Of a stretch of DNA of 64,000 nucleotides, positions 8,922 through 17,103 are shown piece after piece (within the stretch, counting starts at the first letter, position 1; each line of letters opens with the position of its first letter). Origin of the DNA: Zhenpiania hominis (lineage in GTDB: Bacteria > Bacillota > Clostridia > Peptostreptococcales > Anaerovoracaceae). The stretch is from contig NZ_JACRYT010000007.1 of the NCBI RefSeq assembly GCF_014333425.1, positions 1 through 64,000 on the forward strand, given 5' to 3'. Under the pieces are notes generated by a model. The model did no database searches, had not been told where the DNA came from, and saw only the letters and a program-made list of their open reading frames with translations. Both the position numbers and the translations under genes were made by a program.

Positions 8922-9043
8922 ACCAATCTGTGGTTGAATATCGAGACCCGCAATCCGAAAAGAAAGAAGTTTACATACTGTTTAAAAGTCCCAATTCAGG
9001 GAATATAAATAAAAGAACTCGAATATTATTGGAGGTGAATCTT

Positions 9044-9337
9044 TTGAACGTAGAAATTACAGGAAACGCAGATCCAAAAGAAGCTCAGGCTTACGTGGAT
9101 TATCTGGAAGAAAAATACGGAAGAAAGCTGGAGAGTCTGGATATTCAGTTAGACGGAGAGTACGCGGATCTGAACTATAAATTCTCCCATGTACCATTTG
9201 AACGCATCCGCAGAATTACCGGCTATCTGGTAGGTACCATGGATCATTGGAATGACGCTAAGACTGCCGAGGAACGGGACCGTGTAAAACACTCCCTGGA
9301 TGGGGCAGACAGTCCCGCGGATCTGGAACAGCTGTAG
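9044..9337 (+). CDS. Small protein resembling the C-terminal segment of anaerobic ribonucleotide reductase
   Basis: This is a 97-residue protein. The start is the TTG at 9044, set by GGAGGTG at 9031-9037. The N-terminal half is acidic (residues 5-40). The C-terminal half has RRITGYLVGTMDHWNDAKT followed by EERDRVKH, close to the ITGYL...RFNNAKxAE..DRV segment that follows the finger loop in class III ribonucleotide reductase (NrdD). The glycyl-radical RVCGY motif and zinc cysteines are absent, so it cannot be a reductase. Short stand-alone relatives are often annotated as 'anaerobic ribonucleoside-triphosphate reductase' in clostridia. Its role is unknown. A perfect hairpin terminator follows at 9357. 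Confidence 0.6.
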   Translation: MNVEITGNADPKEAQAYVDYLEEKYGRKLESLDIQLDGEYADLNYKFSHVPFERIRRITGYLVGTMDHWNDAKTAEERDRVKHSLDGADSPADLEQL

Positions 9338-9356
9338 GTCTTTCACTTTTGAAAAT

Positions 9357-9401
9357 AAAAATGTGTACAAAACAGGAACCCTGTAAATTGTACACATTTT
9401 T
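9357..9401. terminator. Bidirectional rho-independent terminator
   Basis: A 13-base stem (9357-9369 with 9389-9401, AAAAATGTGTACA and its complement) encloses a second 5-base stem ACAGG/CCTGT (9372-9376 with 9380-9384). T runs lie on both strands, so it can end transcription from the convergent genes on either side. Confidence 0.85.
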
Positions 9402-9421
9402 CATTTTATGGGAATTCGAGC

Positions 9422-10405
9422 TTAAATCAAATAGGACAGCAGTTCCAGCTCAACATCCCCATCAAAGTCTTCAGGAACCACATCCACCACGCACAAAAGC
9501 CGGTCCGAATCCTCAGAAGCCGGGAACAGCAGCAGACCCCGAGCCGGGTCCTCCCCATAAGCCGGAGAGTCCAGATAATCTTTTGTATAAAAATTAAGCT
9601 GCAGCTGCGGTTCGGTCGAATATTCCACCAGAAGCAGCCGTTCATCACGTCTGCATATTTCTTCCAGCTCTGAGAAATCTTCATTCAGGCAGGCCGCGTC
9701 CGTCCAGATGTTATGGGGATATACACCGTAAATTTTTACCGTAATCTCCTCTCCCTGGCGGCCTTTTATGGAAAACTCTTTTGGCACGTCATAATGTCCG
9801 CAGCTGCATTCTAAGACTTTTCCAACCAGCACTTCCTCCGCAGGTTCTTGTATTTCCACTTCCATTGAGAGAATGTCCACGTCCCACTCCACCTCAAACA
9901 TTTCCGGTTCTACCTCGTATTCGGTGATCACCAGGGATTCCACATCTCTGTCCAGCCATTCATCATCAATAATCCCTTCCTCCGCAAACTCTTTCAGCAT
10001 TAGAATTTCTTCATATGGCTGCTCTTCTAATCCGATCTGATACATTGCCAGCGTTTCATACCGGTTTCCGCCGATGATAAAAGCGTCAATATCGGAAATC
10101 GAAATTTCTTCACTTTCCTCCATGGATTCAATCAGCTGCTGGCGGTTCGTCTGTTCCCGCTCTTCTTCCTCACCCCAGTCGTCATCTTCGCTCCACCTCC
10201 CGCGCAGAGCTGTGTCTTCCGCAAATTCATCGTCCTCATGGAGAATGAGCAGCCGCACAGCCATTTCCAGCTCTCCATCTTCTACTGTCTCTACCTCCTG
10301 CAGCGCAAGGATAAGCGCCTCTTTGTCCATTACTTCTATTTCCCTACCGATCAGCCGTTCTCTGCTCACCTGCTGCCGACTGTCGAGCAATTCTCCTAAT
10401 CTCAT
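9422..10405 (-). CDS. Highly acidic protein of unknown function
   Basis: This is a 327-residue protein with a clear RBS (AAAGGAGGAG) before the ATG. It is exceptionally rich in Glu and Asp, with runs such as SEDDDWGEEEEREQ near residue 75. There is no signal peptide or membrane helix. The second half has a short Cys pair, LECSCGHYDVP (about 210), and a mixed beta region ending VVPEDFDGDVELELLSYLI. I do not recognise a family. Very acidic proteins of this kind may act as nucleic-acid mimics, chaperones or metal buffers, but nothing here decides. It is monocistronic, convergent with the small NrdD-like gene and divergent from corA. Confidence 0.6.
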   Translation of the reverse strand: MRLGELLDSRQQVSRERLIGREIEVMDKEALILALQEVETVEDGELEMAVRLLILHEDDEFAEDTALRGRWSEDDDWGEEEEREQTNRQQLIESMEESEEISISDIDAFIIGGNRYETLAMYQIGLEEQPYEEILMLKEFAEEGIIDDEWLDRDVESLVITEYEVEPEMFEVEWDVDILSMEVEIQEPAEEVLVGKVLECSCGHYDVPKEFSIKGRQGEEITVKIYGVYPHNIWTDAACLNEDFSELEEICRRDERLLLVEYSTEPQLQLNFYTKDYLDSPAYGEDPARGLLLFPASEDSDRLLCVVDVVPEDFDGDVELELLSYLI

Positions 10406-10526
10406 AAAACTCCTCCTTTGTTGTTCTACTTACTATTAGTATAGCCCACCTTTCCCCGGAAAGGAAGTCCTAATTATGACGGGAAATGCGATAATAGGAG
10501 AAACCGAAAGAAATTATTCGGAAAAA

Positions 10527-10555
10527 TTGACGCAGGCTTTTTTATCGGTTAAACT
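10527..10555 (+). promoter_or_regulatory. Sigma-A-type promoter of the corA-like gene
   Basis: TTGACG (10527-10532), a 17-base spacer and TAAACT (10550-10555) lie 30 bases before the start codon. The -35 box matches 5 of 6 and the -10 box 4 of 6. Confidence 0.6.
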
Positions 10556-10584
10556 GGTAACGGTTAAAAGAGGAGGTGAGAAAT

Positions 10585-11529
10585 ATGCTGACAATCTATA
10601 AGACACACAGCGGAGTTTTTTCGGAAACAAAGGAATTTGAAGATGGCGTCTGGATCGATCTGGCCCACCCGTCTATGGAAGAAATCCATCTGATCGCGGA
10701 AAAGTACCAGATTGACGCCGATGATATCATCGCCATTTTAGACGATGAGGAAACTTCCCGAGTCGAGCAGCAGACCGGCTACACTTTCATCCTGGTCGAT
10801 ATTCCCAGTGAGGAAATCCGGCATGAGCGGATCGCCTATACGACAATCCCTCTGGGCGTATTTCTCACGGATAAAGCAATCATTACCGTCTGCGCGGATG
10901 AAAGCGATATTTTTTCCTCGTTTGTCCGGAGAACCACCCAGTCCTTCAGCACGAAAAAACAAACCCGTTTCGTCTATCAGCTGCTTTACGCAGTCGCTAT
11001 TGAATACCAGCGTCTGCTGCGTTATATCGACCGGAGCAGACAGGAAATTGAAAACAGAGCCATCAACAATCAGGCGCGGGATACGGACTTAATTGATCTT
11101 CACGAGCTGGAATCCAACTTGGTATACTTTACCGCGTCGTTAAAATCCAATATGCTGGTTATTGACCGTCTGGTGCGTTATGAACGGATCAAGCAGTATT
11201 CGGAAGACAAGGAGCTTCTCGACGATGTGGTCATCGAAAACAAACAGGCTGTGGAGATGACCGATATTTATATCAACATCATACACGGTTCCCGGGAACT
11301 GATCTCCAATATCATCAACGACAAGCTGAACCGCGTCATGAAGCTGCTGACAGCCGTTACGCTGGTCATGGGTATTCCCACGATTATTTCCGGGCTCTAC
11401 GGCATGAATGTGGACGGACGCTGGATGCCTCTGTCCCAGATACAGCACGGCTTTGGAATCATTTGCGGCGGAATCACGGTTATCTGCGTCCTGGTCCTGC
11501 TGATTATGAAAAAAAGAAAGCTGCTGTAA
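10585..11529 (+). CDS. corA: CorA-family divalent metal ion transporter
   Basis: This is a 314-residue protein. The ATG at 10585 is used with AGGAGG at 10571-10576; the GTG at 10576 would overlap that site. It has a long cytosolic N-terminal domain with coiled helices (about 130-240) and two C-terminal membrane helices (about 255-275 and 287-307). The signature GMN is present as SGLYGMNVDG near residue 272, at the end of the first membrane helix where it forms the selectivity filter of the pentameric channel. It imports Mg2+, or Co2+/Ni2+ in some relatives. The C-terminus is basic (KKRKLL), as in the family. It is alone in its transcription unit. Confidence 0.88.
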   Translation: MLTIYKTHSGVFSETKEFEDGVWIDLAHPSMEEIHLIAEKYQIDADDIIAILDDEETSRVEQQTGYTFILVDIPSEEIRHERIAYTTIPLGVFLTDKAIITVCADESDIFSSFVRRTTQSFSTKKQTRFVYQLLYAVAIEYQRLLRYIDRSRQEIENRAINNQARDTDLIDLHELESNLVYFTASLKSNMLVIDRLVRYERIKQYSEDKELLDDVVIENKQAVEMTDIYINIIHGSRELISNIINDKLNRVMKLLTAVTLVMGIPTIISGLYGMNVDGRWMPLSQIQHGFGIICGGITVICVLVLLIMKKRKLL

Positions 11530-11564
11530 AGTCCGGGCAGGATGGCGGTTTCACGCCCTGAGCC

Positions 11565-11593
11565 TTGCAGTACGCGGGGTTTCATCGTATAAT
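11565..11593 (+). promoter_or_regulatory. Strong promoter of gltX
   Basis: TTGCAG at 11565-11570, a 17-base spacer and a perfect TATAAT at 11588-11593. The start codon follows 43 bases later with the RBS AAAGGAAG. No T-box leader fits in that space. Confidence 0.8.
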
Positions 11594-11636
11594 AAAGTAT
11601 TGCTAATACCAGTCAGATTAAGAAAGGAAGTTTGCC

Positions 11637-13289
11637 ATGGATTATAATAAACTGGCGGAGCTCTTATTTCCGCGAATTACCAAAACCCCCGAGGATTATG
11701 AAACCATTTATCCTCCGCGCAGCCTGCCGGAAGGCGCGAAAGTAACCAGGCTGGGGCCAAGCCCGACCGGCTTTATTCATCTTGGAAATCTTTACGGCGC
11801 GTTTGTAGACGAACGCCTCGCCCACCAAAGCGGCGGCATCTTTTACCTTCGTATTGAGGATACCGACGACAAGCGGTATGTAGAAGGCGCGGTGGAAACC
11901 ATTATAACTTCTCTGGATTTTTTCGGCATTGATTTTGATGAAGGCGCGACTGTCGACGGTTCTGTCGGCGAGTACGGTCCTTACCATCAAAGTGAACGGG
12001 GCGAAATTTATCAGTGCTATGTAAAAGAACTCATAAAAAAGGGCCAGGCCTACCCCTGCTTTCTGAGTGAAGAGGAAATCGCAAAAATCCGGGAAAAACA
12101 GGAGCAGGAAAAACAGAATCCGGGAATTTACGGAGAATACGCGGCCTGCCGGAATTTATCGCTCGAGGAAATTCAGTCCCGCATTGACGCCGGACAGAGT
12201 TATGTAATCCGTCTGCGGTCCGATGGAAACCAGGATCCGGAAAAAGCCCGGACAATTTCTGTGGAAGACGGAATCCGCGGCACGCTTTCCATGCCGGAAA
12301 ATTATCAGGACGTTGTTATCCTGAAAGCAACGGGGATCCCCACTTACCACTTTGCTCATGTGGTAGACGATCATCTCATGCGCACGACGCATGTAATCCG
12401 CGGCGAAGAATGGATCTCTTCCCTGCCGATTCATGTGGAGCTTTTTGAAAAGCTGGGATTTGAAATGCCCGTATTCTGCCATACCGCGCAGCTCATGAAG
12501 CTGGACAATGGAAATAAACGCAAGCTGTCAAAGAGAAAAGACCCGGAACTGTCTCTCGACTATTATCGCCAGGAAGGATATCTGCCGGAGGCGGTGCGGG
12601 AATATCTGCTGACCATCCTCAATTCTAATTACGAGGAATGGCGGCAGGCCAATCCGGACACCCCAGCGGTCGACTTCCCGTTCCAGGCGGAAAAGATGAG
12701 CAACTCCGGCGCCCTCTTTGATTTAGATAAACTCAACGATGTATCAAAAGACGTTCTGGTAAAGCTTCCCGCTTCGCGGCTCTGCCAGTTTATGAAAACC
12801 TGGGCCGCTGAATTTCAGCCGGAAATCCTTCCTCTGTTTGAAGGGCATGAGGATTATATTGAAAAAATTCTCGATCTGGGAAGAAGCGGCAAGAAGCCAA
12901 GAAAAGATCTTGTATACGGGAAACAGATTTTCGAATTCATCCGCTACTTCTTTGACGATTATTTCCGTATCGAAGACGCTTACCCGGAAAACGCCGCTCA
13001 GGACGCGAAAACAATTCTTGCCAAATATCTGGAAACCTATGATCACAGCGACGATCAGGGTCAGTGGTTTGACAAAATCCGCGCCATTGCGGAAGAACTA
13101 GGCTACGCCGCCAGACCCAAGGATTATAAGAAAAATCCGGATCAATACAAGGGCCATGTAGGCGATGTCAGCACTGTCATTCGCATCGCGGTTATGGGCC
13201 GCAGCCAGTCTCCGGATGTCTGGGAAATCCAGCAGATTCTCGGTGAAGAACGGACTAAGGCAAGAATTCAGGCACGGATTGACGCCTAA
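11637..13289 (+). CDS. gltX: Glutamate-tRNA ligase
   Basis: This is a 550-residue class I aminoacyl-tRNA synthetase that charges tRNA with glutamate in the cytosol. The HIGH-equivalent motif is in GPSPTGFIHLGNLYGAF (about 44) and the KMSKS-equivalent is KLSKRKDPE (about 297). LRIEDTDDKRYVEGA (about 77) is diagnostic of GluRS rather than GlnRS. The protein is longer than the roughly 470-490 residues of the classical enzyme; this longer form is common in Clostridia. Whether it also charges tRNA-Gln cannot be judged here. It is monocistronic, with a strong promoter and a terminator directly after the stop. Confidence 0.93.
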   Translation: MDYNKLAELLFPRITKTPEDYETIYPPRSLPEGAKVTRLGPSPTGFIHLGNLYGAFVDERLAHQSGGIFYLRIEDTDDKRYVEGAVETIITSLDFFGIDFDEGATVDGSVGEYGPYHQSERGEIYQCYVKELIKKGQAYPCFLSEEEIAKIREKQEQEKQNPGIYGEYAACRNLSLEEIQSRIDAGQSYVIRLRSDGNQDPEKARTISVEDGIRGTLSMPENYQDVVILKATGIPTYHFAHVVDDHLMRTTHVIRGEEWISSLPIHVELFEKLGFEMPVFCHTAQLMKLDNGNKRKLSKRKDPELSLDYYRQEGYLPEAVREYLLTILNSNYEEWRQANPDTPAVDFPFQAEKMSNSGALFDLDKLNDVSKDVLVKLPASRLCQFMKTWAAEFQPEILPLFEGHEDYIEKILDLGRSGKKPRKDLVYGKQIFEFIRYFFDDYFRIEDAYPENAAQDAKTILAKYLETYDHSDDQGQWFDKIRAIAEELGYAARPKDYKKNPDQYKGHVGDVSTVIRIAVMGRSQSPDVWEIQQILGEERTKARIQARIDA

Positions 13290-13302
13290 GCACACTCAAA
13301 AG

Positions 13303-13347
13303 AACGCCCTGCCCGGATAAACTCCTCTCCGGGTAAGGGCGTTTTTA
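13303..13347 (+). terminator. Rho-independent terminator of gltX
   Basis: The stem is AACGCCCT (13303-13310) plus CCCGGA (13312-13317), paired with TCCGGG (13328-13333) and AGGGCGTT (13336-13343), followed by TTTTTA. Confidence 0.9.
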
Positions 13348-13510
13348 TAAAGATATGCCGATAAATTCAAACTATTCTGTTATAAAAAAATGCTATTATG
13401 CCCTGCTCTAAAAAAACATTATAATAATTATAATATTCTTATATCTACCCACCGCTTTAACCAGCACAAAAAGACAGTATCATTTTACAGAAAGGAGCAC
13501 AGGTGACAGC

Positions 13511-15196
13511 ATGATTGCAGAACTTTACATTTACGGAGGAACGATTTATACGATGGAAGAGGATTTTCCTACAGTTGAAGCCGTTGCCATCAGTGGGGAC
13601 CGTATTATTTACGCCGGCTCCCATACACCGGATTCGAAATATATCGGCCCCTCAACCCGAATACTGCATCTGGAGGGGAAATCCATGTATCCGGGATTTG
13701 TAGAATCTCATGTTCACATCCCCGGCAACGCTTATAATGTCTTATATAATTTAGATCTTTCCGCTGCCGGTACTGTAGATGAGATTCTGGAGGCGGTTCG
13801 CCATTTTATTGAAGCCAATCCGGACAAGAAGGAATATTTCGGCAGGGGATTTAACGGGTCTCTCTTTCCCGGTGAAGAAAAATCTCTTGGCCCGAAGAAG
13901 GAACGTCTTGATGAAATCTGTAGGGACAAACCCATTGCGCTCTCTGATTTTGGCGGTCATATCCGCTGGCTGAACAGCGAAGCTTTTCGGAAATATGGAA
14001 TTACTGCCGATACAGAAGTGGAAGGCGGAGTGATTGAAACAGATCCCCGTACCGGACAACTTTGGGGGACAATCAAAGAAGAAGCCCGTTTTCTAGTCCC
14101 AGACCCTTCTTTTACCCATGAAGAAAAAAAGAAGGCCTTCCTCTTCATGCAGTCTCTTCTCAACAAATTTGGCTATACAACTATTATGGGACTCCGCGCT
14201 TCTGCCAGCCCTGATCCCCTCCCTATGTATCCAGTGATCGCGGATCTGGAGAAGAAGGGAAAACTAACAATGAACATTGCGGGAAGCCGGGAAATTAAAG
14301 TAGGTTATGATACAGACTCGCAAATCAAAGATCTTCTGAAGCAGAAAGAAACCTACGACAGCAATTTGCTCAACATCCACATCGCAAAATTTTTTGTTGA
14401 TGGAACAGTAGAGGCCGCTACCGCTTATCTGCTTTCCCCGTACGAACCCGCGGCAAAGCAGAACCCCGGCTATACCGGAGAAGTTCTCTGGGATCGTGGC
14501 GCGCTGACCTATGCCATGAAAGAAGCAATGCGCCACGGGCTTGATATTCATGTACACGCAATCGGCGATGGCGCTGTCCGTTTTGCGGTGGACGCTCTCG
14601 AAGAAGCGCAGGCAGTCTCTCAGGCGGACCCGCGAAATACCATTACACATCTGCAGCTTGTTTCTGAGAAGGATAAAAAAAGAATGGCAGACGCGAGGAT
14701 TATCGGTTGTGTAAATCCATATTGGCAGTATAAAGACAAAAATCTTTATGACACCGTTGAACTCCCCTTCCTCGGAAAGGATAGAGCAGAAAGCGAATAT
14801 CCTCTGGCTTCTCTCTTGAAAGCGGGGATGATCCTAACAACTGCCGCAGATCACCCGATCACGCCGGAACCCAATCCATTTTACGCAATACAAGCCGGAG
14901 TTACAAGGAATTTTAACAATCCGCATGATATTAAAAAATATGGAATGACTGATATCAATGACCCGGCTGGGCTTTTAGGAAAAGAAGAACGTGTTTCTGT
15001 CCATGAAATGCTCAAAACTCTGACCATCAATGGAGCCTACGCACTGCGCATGGAAGACCAAATAGGCAGTATCCGGCCGGGGAAATACGCGGATCTGATC
15101 ATTACAGAGCAGGATCTTTACAAGCAGGATCCCCTCTGTCTATGTGAAAACAGGGTGCTGAAAGTAATTTTTCACGGAAGAGAACTTCCCCTTTAA
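13511..15196 (+). CDS. YtcJ-like amidohydrolase (amidohydrolase family 3)
   Basis: This is a 561-residue cytosolic metal-dependent hydrolase. The RBS AAAGGAG lies 18 bases upstream of the ATG. The N-terminal beta-sandwich (GGTIYTMEE.FPTVEAVAI) is followed by YPGFVESHVHIPG (about 64-71), the HxH metal motif. Further metal or catalytic segments are KFFVDGTVEAATAYL (about 293), HVHAIGDGAVRFAV (about 346) and TTAADHPITPEPNPF (about 445), and the protein ends with IRPGKYADLIITEQD. This architecture belongs to the YtcJ/exoenzyme-regulatory AepA group. The substrate is unknown; relatives hydrolyse N-substituted formamides or cyclic amides. The region 13348-13510 upstream is AT-rich with several TATAAT-like words but no clear -35 box. 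Confidence 0.8.
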   Translation: MIAELYIYGGTIYTMEEDFPTVEAVAISGDRIIYAGSHTPDSKYIGPSTRILHLEGKSMYPGFVESHVHIPGNAYNVLYNLDLSAAGTVDEILEAVRHFIEANPDKKEYFGRGFNGSLFPGEEKSLGPKKERLDEICRDKPIALSDFGGHIRWLNSEAFRKYGITADTEVEGGVIETDPRTGQLWGTIKEEARFLVPDPSFTHEEKKKAFLFMQSLLNKFGYTTIMGLRASASPDPLPMYPVIADLEKKGKLTMNIAGSREIKVGYDTDSQIKDLLKQKETYDSNLLNIHIAKFFVDGTVEAATAYLLSPYEPAAKQNPGYTGEVLWDRGALTYAMKEAMRHGLDIHVHAIGDGAVRFAVDALEEAQAVSQADPRNTITHLQLVSEKDKKRMADARIIGCVNPYWQYKDKNLYDTVELPFLGKDRAESEYPLASLLKAGMILTTAADHPITPEPNPFYAIQAGVTRNFNNPHDIKKYGMTDINDPAGLLGKEERVSVHEMLKTLTINGAYALRMEDQIGSIRPGKYADLIITEQDLYKQDPLCLCENRVLKVIFHGRELPL

Positions 15197-15224
15197 AAGT
15201 TGATTCTCAAGATGTCACAGGGAC

Positions 15225-15252
15225 AGCCGAATCCGTACTTCCCGATTCGGCT
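15225..15252. terminator. Hairpin between convergent genes, probable weak terminator
   Basis: A 9-base perfect stem, AGCCGAATC (15225-15233) with GATTCGGCT (15244-15252), lies between the amidohydrolase stop and the convergent protease gene. There is no T run immediately after it on either strand, so its termination strength is doubtful. Confidence 0.4.
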
Positions 15253-15300
15253 GCCTCTCATAATTATGGGGCCTCAAATAAGAAAAGGCCTACTTTGGTT

Positions 15301-16815
15301 TTACAATCCAACCATCTCCGCCGCTTCTGTAAAGCCTTTAATCCTCAGACAAGCCCCATATTCATACAGATCCTCCCATTTGGCGTCCTCCCCTGAAGGC
15401 GCTTTCATAAAACTCTGGCGCGGCGAGACTTCGGCGTGATATACCGCTCCGCCGGTATCCATTTCCGTCTCCGTTCCTATTGTCCCGTTATCGCCCGCGT
15501 CGGTTACCGTTATGACGATCGAAAACCGCGTTCCCTGAGACAGAACCAGTTCCTCCGGCAGTTCCTTTGTTATAAATCCGGCAAAGGCGACAGTGCCGGC
15601 TGCCGATTCCTCCAGCATCGGAGTTCCACTTTCCGGATCGCTTTTATCTTTCAAATCTTTATAAATCTGAACGCTGTATTTCATCCCCGGAGTATAGGTC
15701 ACAAGCCCCACGGCCTTTAGGATTTCGTCCCGGCCGGAAGACTCTCCTTTTACCTCATACACATTGGCAAATTTCCCTCCGTTTTCAATCCCCGCCAGAT
15801 AGCTTGGATAGATGTTCCCATCGTACTGATAATTGTGGTCATAGGTATCTGCCGGCTGAAATTCGTAGGCAATCAGGTCGCACAGACTTTTATCCTCATA
15901 AGAAAGATAAAAATAGCCCGCTTTATGGTATCCGGTTCCCCAGGAATTCTTGACGATCCACGCTCCGTCCTGTTGCGGCCTGGTTCCGTCTTTAAACTTG
16001 TCCCTGCTGTACGTATCATCCCACCCGACAATACAGACTTCATGATTTGCGATTTCCGGCACATCACAGTAACTTGCTTCCATATGTTCGCTCTCAAAAT
16101 AAAAAGGATCGGTATATAGCGCCGCGTTCAGGCTACCGTATTTGAGAATCATCCGTTTGATCGTTTCCCTTTCGCTGTCAGCAGGCAGCATGAATCCATT
16201 TTTCAGAGTGTAGGAATTCTGCCATGCTTTTTCCTGGGGCACAAAACGGCCTGTCCCGCCTGCCGTCAGGTCTTTCATGGACAACACGCTTTCGCGCGCC
16301 GCGCCTGTCCACCCCGCAAGCGCCAGTAGCGTCTTTTTATCATCGCCGCCCATATTCAGATAATCTTCCTTCCTATCCGAAATCACCCTGTCCCCTTGGG
16401 TATTGCCTAGAGGATCTGACGGCCGATTATAAATAAAATGCGCCAGATGCGCTTCCGATAAATCAATCTTCCTTTTTCCATAATTCTTAAGCACCGAAGT
16501 TTCCGCGCAGGAGATCGCGGCCATAGCCCAGCAGATCCCGTAGTTCTCCTGATCCTTAACAGATGTTACCAGTCCCTCATCTTTCGAATGATACCTGGGA
16601 GGCAGCGCTCTCCGACCGGAAGCTTCATCCGGCTGCTGCACATCCAGTTCTGTTCTGGGCAAAGGTTCTTCTACCAGCGGATTGGGCTCTGCCTGGATGG
16701 TTTCCGGTACTGTAATTTCACTTTCTTCAAGCGCGAAAGAATCGGCGCTTCCCGCAGGGAGCATTGCCGCCAGTACAATAACGGTCATGAGTATCGCTCG
16801 TAAATATTGTTTCAT
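15301..16815 (-). CDS. Secreted papain-like (C1A) cysteine protease with lectin-like C-terminal domain
   Basis: This is a 504-residue protein starting at the ATG at 16815, which places the signal peptide (residues 5-26, ending near GSADSFA) at the N-terminus. In-frame upstream starts would precede it with a basic extension. Papain motifs are complete: oxyanion Gln in SVKDQENYGICWAMA (Q89, nucleophile C95), NHEVCIVGWDD (H258) and WIVKNSWGTGY (N290). After about residue 320 a beta-rich domain follows (EVKGESSGRDEILKAVGL, MKYSVQIYKDL), as in the 'lectin-like domain' C1 proteins of clostridia related to Cwp84. It is probably extracellular or wall-associated. It is monocistronic. Convergence with the amidohydrolase suggests no functional link. 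Confidence 0.85.
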   Translation of the reverse strand: MKQYLRAILMTVIVLAAMLPAGSADSFALEESEITVPETIQAEPNPLVEEPLPRTELDVQQPDEASGRRALPPRYHSKDEGLVTSVKDQENYGICWAMAAISCAETSVLKNYGKRKIDLSEAHLAHFIYNRPSDPLGNTQGDRVISDRKEDYLNMGGDDKKTLLALAGWTGAARESVLSMKDLTAGGTGRFVPQEKAWQNSYTLKNGFMLPADSERETIKRMILKYGSLNAALYTDPFYFESEHMEASYCDVPEIANHEVCIVGWDDTYSRDKFKDGTRPQQDGAWIVKNSWGTGYHKAGYFYLSYEDKSLCDLIAYEFQPADTYDHNYQYDGNIYPSYLAGIENGGKFANVYEVKGESSGRDEILKAVGLVTYTPGMKYSVQIYKDLKDKSDPESGTPMLEESAAGTVAFAGFITKELPEELVLSQGTRFSIVITVTDAGDNGTIGTETEMDTGGAVYHAEVSPRQSFMKAPSGEDAKWEDLYEYGACLRIKGFTEAAEMVGL

Positions 16816-16869
16816 CGTAAATCCCTTCCCTCTTTTCCTTTGTGTCATATTCCCCTGTGGGGAAACGCG

Positions 16870-16892
16870 GAGCGCAGCTTCCGCCGCGCTCC
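16870..16892. terminator. Hairpin between micro-protein and protease genes
   Basis: GGAGCGC and GCGCTCC form a 7-base GC-rich stem directly after the micro-protein stop. The T-rich side (CCTTTTC) is on the plus strand, so its direction as a terminator is unclear. Confidence 0.4.
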
Positions 16893-16910
16893 TTTTCATT
16901 ATGAACATTT

Positions 16911-17012
16911 CTAGTTGTAGCAGTTACAGAAGATAATCACAAGCAGCAAGAAGAAAAATAATAAGCTGGTATCAATACCTTCTCCATGGAGAAGTCCGCA
17001 GTTGTTACCCAT
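16911..17012 (-). CDS. 33-residue membrane micro-protein
   Basis: This is a short reading frame with ATG at 17010-17012, preceded by AGGTGA at proper distance (AGTAGGTGAAATAA), and a stop at 16911-16913. The product starts MGNNCGLLHGEGIDT and ends in a strongly hydrophobic stretch, SLLFFFLLLVIIFCNCYN. The pattern 'Gly/Asn/Cys-rich head, short link, single hydrophobic helix, polar Cys/Asn tail' resembles the tiny YjcZ/SscA-type proteins made by spore formers. It lies between the protease gene and the DUF5688 gene in otherwise empty sequence. Coding status rests on the RBS and composition only. Confidence 0.5.
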   Translation of the reverse strand: MGNNCGLLHGEGIDTSLLFFFLLLVIIFCNCYN

Positions 17013-17103
17013 TTATTTCACCTACTTTTCTTAATTTTTCATTTCTGTATAGACTATGGTTTTCAGAATCAAAACGTTCCTGCCTGTAAAAAAGATTCTT
17101 TTG

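Noticed and set aside
8582..9043. N-terminal extension of the small NrdD-like gene into the GT2 gene
   Set aside because: The strong RBS and TTG at 9044 explain the start; the upstream part is a shadow of the glycosyltransferase frame.
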